The translations under genes were made by a program, and so were the position numbers. Source: Vallitalea longa (GTDB lineage: Bacteria > Bacillota > Clostridia > Lachnospirales > Vallitaleaceae). From it: DNA of 64,000 nucleotides. The notes beneath the pieces are model-generated. The model made no database searches. It saw only the letters and a list, made by a program, of their open reading frames with translations, and had not been told where the DNA came from. Below, piece after piece: positions 38,680-46,345 of the stretch (position 1 is its first letter; the number at the start of each line of letters is the position of its first letter). Location of the stretch: assembly GCF_027923465.1 (NCBI RefSeq), contig NZ_BRLB01000006.1, positions 163,422 through 227,421 of the forward strand, in the 5' to 3' direction.

Positions 38680-39606
38680 TTGAAATATATTAAAGGATTT
38701 ACATATGGTTTTATGAGTAATAAAGGAGATTTCTTGAAGTACGAAGCAAAACAATCAATGAGATTGTTAAAAGAGCGAACCAATGTCAATACTGTCATCA
38801 TTGCTCTAGCTGCATTGCAAGATACTGCTCAATCAATTGAAATTGATTATACAGGAAATCATATGGTTAGCGATGAAGAATTGATAGAAATGATTGCATA
38901 TGCTAAGAAGTTAGGATTAGAAGTAATATTAAAACCTACTGTTAATGTGAAAGATGGGACATGGCGAGCTTATATCAATTTCTTTGATATGGATGCTCCT
39001 TGTGAACCAAAATGGAGTGATTGGTTTAGAAGTTATACCGAATATCAACTTCATTATGCAGCAATTGCAGAAAAAACTAAATGTATGATGATAATTATAG
39101 GTTGTGAAATGGTACAAACCGAAAGACGTGAAAGAGAGTGGAGAAAACTTATCCAAGATGTAAGAAATGAATATAAAGGACTAATCACTTATAATACGGA
39201 TAAATACCAAGAAGATCATGTTAAGTGGTGGGATGCATTAGATGTCATATCTTCTAGTGGCTATTATCCAATTAATGATTTTGATAATCAATTAGACAGA
39301 ATCGAACAAGTTATATATAAATATAATAAGCCATTCTTTTTTGCTGAGACTGGATGTCCTAGCAGAAAGGGTTCTTCTTATGAACCAAATAATTGGAAGC
39401 TTGTTGGCGATGTGGATTTACAAGAACAGGAAGAATATTATAGAGTATTATTTGATAAAACAAAGCTAAGAAAATGGATAAATGGTTTTGGACTATGGGA
39501 CTGGAGTACGTTATTATATAAAGAGGAAGAAGCAGTACTTGATGATGGATATAATGTTTTTGGAAAACCTGCTGAAAAAGTTATCAAGGAGAATTATTCA
39601 CTTTGA
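38680..39606 (+). CDS. GH113-like glycoside hydrolase (beta-mannanase family), cytoplasmic
   Basis: A 308-residue TIM-barrel enzyme without a signal peptide. TTG at 38680 is preferred because GAGGGGGA lies 7 bases before it; the ATG at 38653 lies inside the end of the GH30 gene with no ribosome site. The family pattern is present: IKGFTYGFMSNKGDF at the start, LKPTVNVKDGTWRAYINF, the acid/base Glu143 in IGCEMVQTE and the nucleophile Glu223 in FFAETGCPSRKGS. GH113 enzymes hydrolyse beta-1,4-mannan or mannooligosaccharides. Being cytoplasmic, it probably trims imported oligosaccharides together with the GH130 phosphorylase. It is the last gene before a terminator. Confidence 0.83.
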   Translation: MKYIKGFTYGFMSNKGDFLKYEAKQSMRLLKERTNVNTVIIALAALQDTAQSIEIDYTGNHMVSDEELIEMIAYAKKLGLEVILKPTVNVKDGTWRAYINFFDMDAPCEPKWSDWFRSYTEYQLHYAAIAEKTKCMMIIIGCEMVQTERREREWRKLIQDVRNEYKGLITYNTDKYQEDHVKWWDALDVISSSGYYPINDFDNQLDRIEQVIYKYNKPFFFAETGCPSRKGSSYEPNNWKLVGDVDLQEQEEYYRVLFDKTKLRKWINGFGLWDWSTLLYKEEEAVLDDGYNVFGKPAEKVIKENYSL

Positions 39607-39633
39607 TTTATGTAAAAACTATTAATTAAACAA

Positions 39634-39668
39634 AAATACTTAGACAGTAATCTATCTAAGTATTTTTC
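39634..39668. terminator. bidirectional terminator
   Basis: AAATACTTAGA (39634-39644) pairs perfectly with TCTAAGTATTT (39655-39665), with T-runs on both strands. It serves the GH113 gene and the oppositely oriented NhaC-family gene. Confidence 0.85.
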
Positions 39669-39711
39669 CCTTTATATTCAACCATATTATTTTATAATAT
39701 TTTGAAAGATA

Positions 39712-41223
39712 TTAATTAGTAATCGGTTTAGATATCTTTTTTATGATATATATGAATATTATAAATTCTACTATTATTACTACATAGCTTATTAATAAAC
39801 TTTCTGTCAATCCATATGTTATGAAGGCTATAAAAGATATTAGCCCAGAAATTAATGCATATGGTAGTTGCGATGTGAAATGTGCATCAAGCTTTGCTTG
39901 AGCACCTGTGGCTGACAGGACAGTTGTATCACTAATAGGTGAACAATGATCTCCTAAAATAGCACCACTTAAGACAGCGGCCATAGCAGGTAACATAAGT
40001 GCAGGACTGCTTACAGCTAATATTTTACCAGCAATAGGTAATAATAGACCGAACGTTCCCCAGCTGGTACCAGTCATAAATGCAATGAAACCTCCAATTA
40101 AAAACATGATAGGTATCAATAAACTAGGATTTATTTGTGACTTGACTATCCAGTCAGCTAGATATTGACCAGTATTAAGTTTATCAATAACTTCAACTAA
40201 TGTCCAAGCGGTTATTAAAATGATTGAGGCAGGAAGCATTGAGCCTATTCCTGTTTTAGCGGCACGTAGAAGATGTTTGAAAGAGACTTCTCTAGTAGAT
40301 ACAGCAAATATAATAGCTATAACTGTAGTTATAACAGAACCCCTAAATAATGGAAGAGTAATATCAACAGTAAGCATTTTGCTAATGTCCCAATTTGCAT
40401 CGTAGAGCATCCCGCCTAGAATTAAAACGATTAATGAAATGATCGTAATTATTAATGCCCACTTTGAGCCTTTATTAGTTACGGGTTTTACATGGGATAT
40501 GTTTTCGGCTGATTGAGAGCAACTTATGTCATTATTTTTCTCTGCATTTATTTCATAAGTTTTCATTTTTCCTATATTAATATTGAACTTAATAACTATG
40601 AATACCATAATAAGTGCAACAATCGCATAGAACTGCATAGGAATCATCTGCCAGTAAGCCCCAGTCCCTGTAGTTACTGTATAATTTTCATTTTTGAAAA
40701 CGTCAGTAAGAATACCGATTATATATGCTCCCCATGTTGATATAGGTAATAAAATAACAACAGGAGCACTTGTTGAGTCGATGATATAGGATAGTTTAGC
40801 ACGACTGATACTGTAACGGTCTGTGATAGGTTTAGATACTTCACCTATAACTAGAGCATTAAAGTAGTCATCAATAAAAATTACAATTCCTAATAACCAT
40901 GCAACAATTTGAGCTGCTTTTTTATTTTTTATTTTTGATACAGCAAAATCAGCAAAAGCTTTTGTAGAGTTAGTTATTGTTAATAATGTGGTTATAATAC
41001 CAAGTAACAATAAAAATCCAACAATGGGCATATGCCATGAAAAATCAGTTATGATATCCCAAATAGTTGTACCTATGTATGAAATACTTTCTAGTACATT
41101 AAAACTATGTGCAATCAGTGAACCAATGAGTATACCTACTGATAGTGACATAATAACTTTTTTAGTTATAATAACTAAAATAATCATTATTAATGCTGGT
41201 ACTAAACTTAATAATAGTTCCAT
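39712..41223 (-). CDS. NhaC-family transporter under a lysine riboswitch, probable lysine transporter
   Basis: A 503-residue membrane protein with about 11-12 helices of the NhaC Na+/H+ antiporter family: IVIFIDDYFNALVIGEVSKP, IDSTSAPVVILLPISTWGAY, GTSWGTFGLLLPIAG and LGDHCSPISDTTVLS. Annotation pipelines would call it an antiporter. Its leader carries a lysine riboswitch, and comparative work on that riboswitch proposed the NhaC-type genes behind it to be lysine transporters (named LysW there). Lysine uptake, probably sodium-coupled, is therefore the better reading. The ATG follows AGGAGG on the minus strand. Confidence 0.9.
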   Translation of the reverse strand: MELLLSLVPALIMIILVIITKKVIMSLSVGILIGSLIAHSFNVLESISYIGTTIWDIITDFSWHMPIVGFLLLLGIITTLLTITNSTKAFADFAVSKIKNKKAAQIVAWLLGIVIFIDDYFNALVIGEVSKPITDRYSISRAKLSYIIDSTSAPVVILLPISTWGAYIIGILTDVFKNENYTVTTGTGAYWQMIPMQFYAIVALIMVFIVIKFNINIGKMKTYEINAEKNNDISCSQSAENISHVKPVTNKGSKWALIITIISLIVLILGGMLYDANWDISKMLTVDITLPLFRGSVITTVIAIIFAVSTREVSFKHLLRAAKTGIGSMLPASIILITAWTLVEVIDKLNTGQYLADWIVKSQINPSLLIPIMFLIGGFIAFMTGTSWGTFGLLLPIAGKILAVSSPALMLPAMAAVLSGAILGDHCSPISDTTVLSATGAQAKLDAHFTSQLPYALISGLISFIAFITYGLTESLLISYVVIIVEFIIFIYIIKKISKPITN

Positions 41224-41262
41224 AGAATCCTCCTAATAATTTTATAAAAAAGTGCAACAATT

Positions 41263-41290
41263 AAAAAGACAATAGTCAACACTATTGTCT
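41263..41290 (-). terminator. riboswitch expression-platform terminator
   Basis: On the minus strand AGACAATAGT pairs perfectly with ACTATTGTCT across GTTG and is followed by TTTTT. It lies between the lysine aptamer and the transporter start, so lysine binding should favour it. Confidence 0.88.
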
Positions 41291-41299
41291 GAAATATAT

Positions 41300-41487
41300 C
41301 TTATTCAATAGCGCCTTCACTACATTAAGTAGCGAGAGTGATAAGTCTATTAAACTTAACTCCAACATTATCTTCTGGTAAAAAAATAATGCTTCGGCAG
41401 ATCATCCTTTCATCATATATCATAGCTTACCTAGCTCAATATGAGTACTATTAATCACTGCGCCTCTATTATACGTATTCTATTGTC
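41300..41487 (-). promoter_or_regulatory. lysine riboswitch (L-box)
   Basis: Read on the minus strand, the leader has the conserved lysine aptamer elements in order: AATAGAGGCGC (41460-41470), GATGAAAGGATGATCTGCCGAAGC with the invariant GCCGAAG at 41392-41398, the paired ATTATTT/AGATAATG arm with CCAGAAG and TTGGAG, and the closing GGCGCTATTG (about 41306-41316) that pairs back to AATAG. A terminator follows. It should turn off the NhaC-family gene when lysine is plentiful. The identification rests on the conserved core read by eye. Confidence 0.88.
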
Positions 41488-41495
41488 AGTATTGA

Positions 41496-41525
41496 ATTAT
41501 ACAGGAGTACGAAGTACTGTGTCAA
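41496..41525 (-). promoter_or_regulatory. consensus promoter of the lysine-riboswitch transcript
   Basis: Minus-strand TTGACA (41520-41525), an 18-base spacer and TATAAT (41496-41501) place the start just before the aptamer. The spacer holds a perfect short palindrome, AGTAC-GAA-GTACT (41506-41518). Confidence 0.85.
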
Positions 41526-41585
41526 GTGATAATTATGGTTTTGTATTAATTTATAGTAGAAATATATTACAATATTAAAATTGTT

Positions 41586-42650
41586 TTATTTTTTAGTATT
41601 TTCTTTATTTTCTATATCATATATTTTTATTAATTCATTGACTGCATCATCTATATTGCCAGAATCAATTTCATAATCAAATGTACCGTAATATTTCTTC
41701 CATTTTTTATACATAGGATCATAATAATTATCCAGAAGAAGCCCTACAAAATCATATAGATTATTATCATTGAGGTATTCTTTCATAGTATTAAAGTCAT
41801 TATTTGACATATATGGTTTTATGGAGTCCAAAGAATTATTAATGAAGGAAAGATTATCTTTAACAGAACCACTATTGTTCATATAATCATCTAGCAGCCT
41901 TTTTATCCGTATATCTTTGTCTAAATTAACAAGAACGTGAATCCCTGTCTTTATGTGATTGATAGCGAAAGAGGGAACAATTCGTTTACCTATCTTAGTA
42001 CTTTCTGCTTCAACGAACACAAGCGAATCTTTGAAACATATAGTCTTATCGTAAACATTAGCTTCAAAAACTTTTTGTGGAGGTTGTTCCCCAAGACCTA
42101 CTCCTCCAAAAGCAGAACCACGGTGATTAGCTAATCCTTCAAGATCAAGGACTGGCATTTCTTTCTTTTCTAGAGCTTTCAATAATAGAGTTTTGCCACA
42201 TCCTGTATAACCATGTAATACTATATAGGGTGATGGGATTTTAGTTCTTTTTTCAAACTCTTTCAATACGTAAGTTCTGTATGCTTTGTATCCGCCTTCT
42301 AATTGGTAAGCAGGTAAGTTCATCAGAGACATAACTGTAGCTATAGATTTGCTTCTAAGGCCACCTCTCCAGCAAAAAATAATTATCTTACTATAACCTT
42401 TTCCTATTTGTTTGATTTTTTTATAGATTTCAGGTAATTTGTGAGAAGCTATTTCGAATCCTTCTTCTTTGGCAGTCAATTTATTTACATTAACATAAGT
42501 ATCTCCAAGATAAGCTCTTTCATCATTATTGAATATGGGTATATTGATAGCTCCAGGTATAGTTCCTTCTTCATATTCTTTAGTGGTTCTTACATCTATA
42601 AATATAACTCTATCCATATTTAAGCATTTATCAATAGATATGGTTTCCAT
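41586..42650 (-). CDS. mnmH: tRNA 2-selenouridine synthase
   Basis: A 354-residue cytoplasmic enzyme that replaces sulfur by selenium in 2-thiouridine at the wobble base of certain tRNAs, using selenophosphate. The N-terminal rhodanese domain has DVRTTKEYEEGTIPGAINIP and the catalytic Cys93 in IIFCWRGGLRS. The second half has the P-loop GYTGCGKT (147-154), then LEGLANHRGSAFGG and EAESTKIGKRIVP, all typical of MnmH/YbbB. Normal length. Its presence implies the organism makes selenophosphate (selD), not in this window. It is a single gene with an AGAGGA ribosome site. Confidence 0.95.
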   Translation of the reverse strand: METISIDKCLNMDRVIFIDVRTTKEYEEGTIPGAINIPIFNNDERAYLGDTYVNVNKLTAKEEGFEIASHKLPEIYKKIKQIGKGYSKIIIFCWRGGLRSKSIATVMSLMNLPAYQLEGGYKAYRTYVLKEFEKRTKIPSPYIVLHGYTGCGKTLLLKALEKKEMPVLDLEGLANHRGSAFGGVGLGEQPPQKVFEANVYDKTICFKDSLVFVEAESTKIGKRIVPSFAINHIKTGIHVLVNLDKDIRIKRLLDDYMNNSGSVKDNLSFINNSLDSIKPYMSNNDFNTMKEYLNDNNLYDFVGLLLDNYYDPMYKKWKKYYGTFDYEIDSGNIDDAVNELIKIYDIENKENTKK

Positions 42651-42999
42651 TGTGATTTCCTCTTTTCGAAAGATTATTGTTTGCGCCTATAAAAACATTG
42701 ATTAGTAATAATGTCTATATTATAATAAGGTGTATAATTTATTAAAATTTCTTTTACACTATAGTATACAGTAATATTATAATAAATTTCAATGATAAAT
42801 ATATAAAATTAATTGGTATATTTATATTATTTAACTTTTATATCAAAGGGCTTAATACATTTATACTAATAAAAAAGGATATGAGAATTTATATTACATA
42901 TGATGTGTTTGCATAACATATCAATCTATACTATAATTTAAGCATTCAATTGAAAAATTAAAATAACAAATTATTTGCTATATATCAGGAGGGCGTAAA
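42651..42999. other. divergent intergenic region
   Basis: These 349 bases separate mnmH and the malic enzyme. Apart from the malic enzyme promoter and very AT-rich tracts I see no ORF with a ribosome site and no strong hairpin. Confidence 0.6.
42909..42937 (+). promoter_or_regulatory. promoter of the malic enzyme gene
   Basis: TTGCAT (42909-42914), 17 bases, TATAAT (42932-42937), about 60 bases before the ATG. Confidence 0.65.
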
Positions 43000-44172
43000 A
43001 TGAATGTCTACGAAAAATCACTAAAACTACATGAAGAAAAAAAAGGTAAGATTGAAATTAATTCAAAAGTACAAGTTACTAATAAAGAAGAATTAAGTCT
43101 TGCATATTCACCAGGTGTTGCTGAGCCTTGCAGAAAGATTGTAGAGGATGAAAAGAATATATATAAATATACATCCAAAGGTAATATGGTAGCAGTTATC
43201 ACTGATGGTTCAGCAGTTCTTGGTTTGGGTAATATTGGACCGAAAGCTGCATTACCTGTTATGGAAGGAAAATCAATTCTTTTTAAGAATTTCGCTAATG
43301 TGGATTCTTTCCCATTATGTCTTGATACTCAAGATACTAATGAGATAATTAATATATGTAAAAATCTGGCACCTTCTCTTGGAGGTATCAATCTTGAGGA
43401 TATATCAGCACCAAGATGTGTTGAAATCGAAAGAAGATTAAAAGAAGAACTTGATATTCCTGTATTCCATGATGATCAACATGGTACAGCAATTATTGTG
43501 ACAGCTGCGTTACTGAATGCTTGCAAATTGACTAAGAAAGATCCAAAAGAATTGAAAGTCGTTGTTAGTGGAGCTGGAGCAGCTGGCAGCTCTATTGTAC
43601 GTATGATCCATAATTATGGTGTAGGAGATATCATTTCTGTTGATATAGATGGAATCATCAATTCAAAACGTGAGAATTTGGATTTTCTACAAAAAGAGAT
43701 ACTTGTTATTACTAATAAAAATGATGTAGAAGGTAATTTGGCAGATGCAATGAAAAATGCCGATGTATTTGTTGGTGTATCCGCTGGTAACATTGTTTCA
43801 AAAGAAATGATAGAATCCATGAATGATAACCCATTCGTATTCGCAATGGCTAATCCTGAACCAGAAATCACTCCTGAAAAGGCTAGAGAAGCGGGTGCTA
43901 GAATTATAGGTACAGGAAGAAGTGATTATCCTAATCAGATAAATAATGTACTGGCTTTTCCTGGTATATTTAGAGGAGCTCTTGATATTGGAGCTATGCA
44001 GATAAATGAAGAAATGAAATTAGCTGCTGCATATGCTATTGCAGGTGTCATTGATGAAAATGAACTCAGAGAAGATTATATCGTACCTTCGCCATTTGAT
44101 GAACGTGTAGTCAATGCCGTAGCAGAGGCTGTAGCTAAGAAGGCAATAGAAACTGATATAGTAAGAAAATAA
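43000..44172 (+). CDS. malic enzyme (oxaloacetate-decarboxylating malate dehydrogenase)
   Basis: A 390-residue enzyme of the short bacterial type that converts malate to pyruvate and CO2 with NAD(P)+. Characteristic stretches: LSLAYSPGVAEPC, ITDGSAVLGLGNIGPKAALPV, the metal-binding FHDDQHGTA (about 161-169), the Rossmann VVVSGAGAAGSSIVRM, and FAMANPEPEITPE. The last 80 residues match the C-terminal segment of the family. It stands alone with its own promoter and AGGAGG site; the GntR gene follows after a gap of about 120 bases. Cofactor preference cannot be read safely. Confidence 0.95.
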   Translation: MNVYEKSLKLHEEKKGKIEINSKVQVTNKEELSLAYSPGVAEPCRKIVEDEKNIYKYTSKGNMVAVITDGSAVLGLGNIGPKAALPVMEGKSILFKNFANVDSFPLCLDTQDTNEIINICKNLAPSLGGINLEDISAPRCVEIERRLKEELDIPVFHDDQHGTAIIVTAALLNACKLTKKDPKELKVVVSGAGAAGSSIVRMIHNYGVGDIISVDIDGIINSKRENLDFLQKEILVITNKNDVEGNLADAMKNADVFVGVSAGNIVSKEMIESMNDNPFVFAMANPEPEITPEKAREAGARIIGTGRSDYPNQINNVLAFPGIFRGALDIGAMQINEEMKLAAAYAIAGVIDENELREDYIVPSPFDERVVNAVAEAVAKKAIETDIVRK

Positions 44173-44295
44173 CAGAAAAAATACTATATTGATGTATCAA
44201 TGAGTTTTTAATCGCCTTTTTACATGAATTATTGAAATGTGTAAATTAGGTATATAATGATTAATACGTAAATAATAAATGAAAAGGTGAAAATT

Positions 44296-45018
44296 ATGAG
44301 AGAAAATAGAAAAAGCATAGGAGATGCAGTTTATAGTACTTTATATAAAAATATAATTAACATGACTTTACTACCTGGAACGATTATGAGCGAAAAGGAT
44401 ATATCTGCTAGGATGGAAGTAAGTAGAACACCTGTCAGAGAAGCATTTATAAAACTATCAAAAGATGGTCTTGTATATATAGTACCCCAGAAAGGAACAA
44501 TTGTATCTAAAATAGATATGAAAAGAGTTGAAGAAGAAAGATTTTTACGAGAGATTCTAGAGTGTGGAGTTTTGGAGCTATTTATGAAATGTAAAACAGA
44601 AGATAGCATTTATAAGATGAAAAAGAATCTAGAAAAGCAGAAAGATGCTCTTGAGAAAAAGGAATACGATAAATTCATGGAATATGATAATATGTTCCAT
44701 AAGATTACTTTTGATGAGACCAATAAAAACATGTGCTGGAATATTATAGAAAATGCTTCTGGACATTATTATAGAATTAGATTGATCACAGCTTGGATGG
44801 AAGATATATCTATTAATGTTATAGAACAGCATCAGGAACTGATTGATAGAATTGTCGATAATGACTATGAATCAGCAAAAAAGATATTGAAACATCATAT
44901 TAGGAAAATAATTATTGAAGAAGATGAAGTTTTCGAAAAATATCCAGAATACTTTAAAGCCATAGATGATGATAATATTTTTGGTGATAATCTATTTTCA
45001 GATTTGAAAAATAAATAA
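44296..45018 (+). CDS. GntR-family regulator, FadR/FCD subfamily
   Basis: A 240-residue regulator. The ATG at 44296 follows AAAAGGTG; an upstream GTG at 44287 lies inside that site. The winged helix has LLPGTIMSEKDISARMEVS and RTPVREAFIKLSKDGLV. The FCD sensor domain follows, with metal- or ligand-binding histidines (DNMFHKITFDE; QHQEL; ILKHHIRKI). Many FCD regulators sense sugar acids. It is encoded directly before uxuA-uxuB on the same strand, so it is the probable hexuronate regulator (UxuR-like) of that pair. Confidence 0.92.
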   Translation: MRENRKSIGDAVYSTLYKNIINMTLLPGTIMSEKDISARMEVSRTPVREAFIKLSKDGLVYIVPQKGTIVSKIDMKRVEEERFLREILECGVLELFMKCKTEDSIYKMKKNLEKQKDALEKKEYDKFMEYDNMFHKITFDETNKNMCWNIIENASGHYYRIRLITAWMEDISINVIEQHQELIDRIVDNDYESAKKILKHHIRKIIIEEDEVFEKYPEYFKAIDDDNIFGDNLFSDLKNK

Positions 45019-45052
45019 AATCATATATTCATGTAACATATATATAAAGTTT

Positions 45053-45089
45053 TTGATTGTTAACATAAAGTTCAACGATTAAAGGCTTT
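45053..45089 (+). terminator. terminator after the GntR gene
   Basis: TTGATTGTT (45053-45061) pairs with AACGATTAA (45074-45082), nine pairs with two G-U, then AGGC and seven T. Confidence 0.6.
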
Positions 45090-45109
45090 TTTTACTAGCT
45101 AATATACTA

Positions 45110-45139
45110 TTGACACTACCATACAAGTATGATACCATG
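45110..45139 (+). promoter_or_regulatory. uxuAB promoter with palindrome in the spacer
   Basis: TTGACA (45110-45115), 18 bases, TACCAT (45134-45139) with an extended TG one base before it. The spacer holds CATAC-AA-GTATG (45121-45132), a perfect 5+5 palindrome that is a fair candidate for the GntR regulator's site. Confidence 0.6.
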
Positions 45140-45152
45140 AATTTATCAATTA

Positions 45153-45213
45153 CTCAACTTTTCCAGTTCAATATTCTATGCAGGTAAGTTGATTAACGGT
45201 GGAAAAGTTGAGT
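45153..45213 (+). promoter_or_regulatory. structured leader of uxuAB with 13-bp inverted repeat
   Basis: ACTCAACTTTTCC (45153-45165) is the exact reverse complement of GGAAAAGTTGAGT (45201-45213), with 35 bases between. It lies after the promoter and before the uxuA ribosome site, so it would form a long closed stem in the 5' untranslated RNA. There is no T-run, so it is not a simple terminator. I recognise no known riboswitch. Confidence 0.55.
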
Positions 45214-45247
45214 CAACAATAATATATAAAAAGGTGGTAAAAATTAT

Positions 45248-46315
45248 ATGAAAATGTCATTTAGGTGGTATGGTACGGGACATGACTCGGTAACTCTAAA
45301 AAATATTCAGCAGATCCCTGGAATAAAAGGAGTAATCACAACTTTATATGATTTGCCTGCGGGAGAAGAGTGGTCGAGAGAACGAATTCAAGCTATGAAT
45401 AATGAAGTTAGAAACGGTGGTTTAGAGATATATGGTATAGAAAGTGTTAACATCCATGATGCAATCAAAATTGGGTTGCCTGAGAGAGATGAATATATTG
45501 AAAGATACATAAATACACTCAAGAATCTATCAGATGAAGGTATTAACATGGTATGCTATAATTTCATGCCTGTTTTTGACTGGACACGTACTGATTTAGC
45601 TAAATTAAGAAATGATGGTTCTACTGTATTGGCATATGACCAGAATGTTATTGACAACATTCAACCTGATAAGATGTTCGAGAGTTTTGGACAGAGTACT
45701 AATGGATTCGAACTTCCAGGATGGGAACCTGAAAGAATGGCTAAAGTTAAAGAGCTTTTTGAAATGTACAAAGATGTTGATGAGAAAAAGCTATTCGAGA
45801 ATCTAAAATATTTTCTTAATGCCATAATGCCTACTTGTGAAAAATATGGTGTAAAGATGGCAATACATCCAGATGATCCAGGATGGAGTGTATTCGGGTT
45901 GCCAAGAATCATCATTAATCAAGATACTATACAACGTATGGTAAAAGAAGTGGACAGTCCATATAATGGTGTTACTCTCTGTACAGGTTCATTAGGAACT
46001 AATCCTAATAATAATATACCAGAAATCATTCGTTCCCTTGAAGGTAGAATACACTTTGCACATATTAGAAACATGAAGCATGAAAGTAAGGGCGTATTCG
46101 AAGAAGCGGCACATCTATCTTCTGACGGTTCTATGGATATGTTTGAAATCGTGAAAGCTCTATACGATATAGGATTTGATGGACCAGCTCGTCCGGATCA
46201 TGGTAGAATGATATGGGATGAAGTTGCTATGCCGGGTTATGGTTTGTATGATAGAGCTCTTGGAAGTCAATATATATTAGGACTATGGGAAGCAATAGGA
46301 AAGATGAGTAAGTAA
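45248..46315 (+). CDS. uxuA: mannonate dehydratase
   Basis: A 355-residue enzyme that dehydrates D-mannonate to 2-keto-3-deoxygluconate in hexuronate breakdown. It opens with SFRWYGTGHDSVTLKNIQQI and VITTLYDLPAGEEW. MVCYNFMPVFDWTRTDL, the metal-site residues in MAIHPDDPGWSVFGLPR, LCTGSLGTNPNNNIPE and the late HFAHIRNMKHE, HGRMIWDE all fit UxuA. Length is normal. The gene follows the GntR regulator and a structured leader. It is followed after 30 bases by the reductase that makes its substrate. Confidence 0.97.
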   Translation: MKMSFRWYGTGHDSVTLKNIQQIPGIKGVITTLYDLPAGEEWSRERIQAMNNEVRNGGLEIYGIESVNIHDAIKIGLPERDEYIERYINTLKNLSDEGINMVCYNFMPVFDWTRTDLAKLRNDGSTVLAYDQNVIDNIQPDKMFESFGQSTNGFELPGWEPERMAKVKELFEMYKDVDEKKLFENLKYFLNAIMPTCEKYGVKMAIHPDDPGWSVFGLPRIIINQDTIQRMVKEVDSPYNGVTLCTGSLGTNPNNNIPEIIRSLEGRIHFAHIRNMKHESKGVFEEAAHLSSDGSMDMFEIVKALYDIGFDGPARPDHGRMIWDEVAMPGYGLYDRALGSQYILGLWEAIGKMSK

Positions 46316-46345
46316 TAAAAAATCAATTTAATGGAGTGTGATATT

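Noticed and set aside
39712..41223. Gene as a plain Na+/H+ antiporter for pH control
   Set aside because: The lysine riboswitch and its terminator directly upstream fit lysine transport much better.
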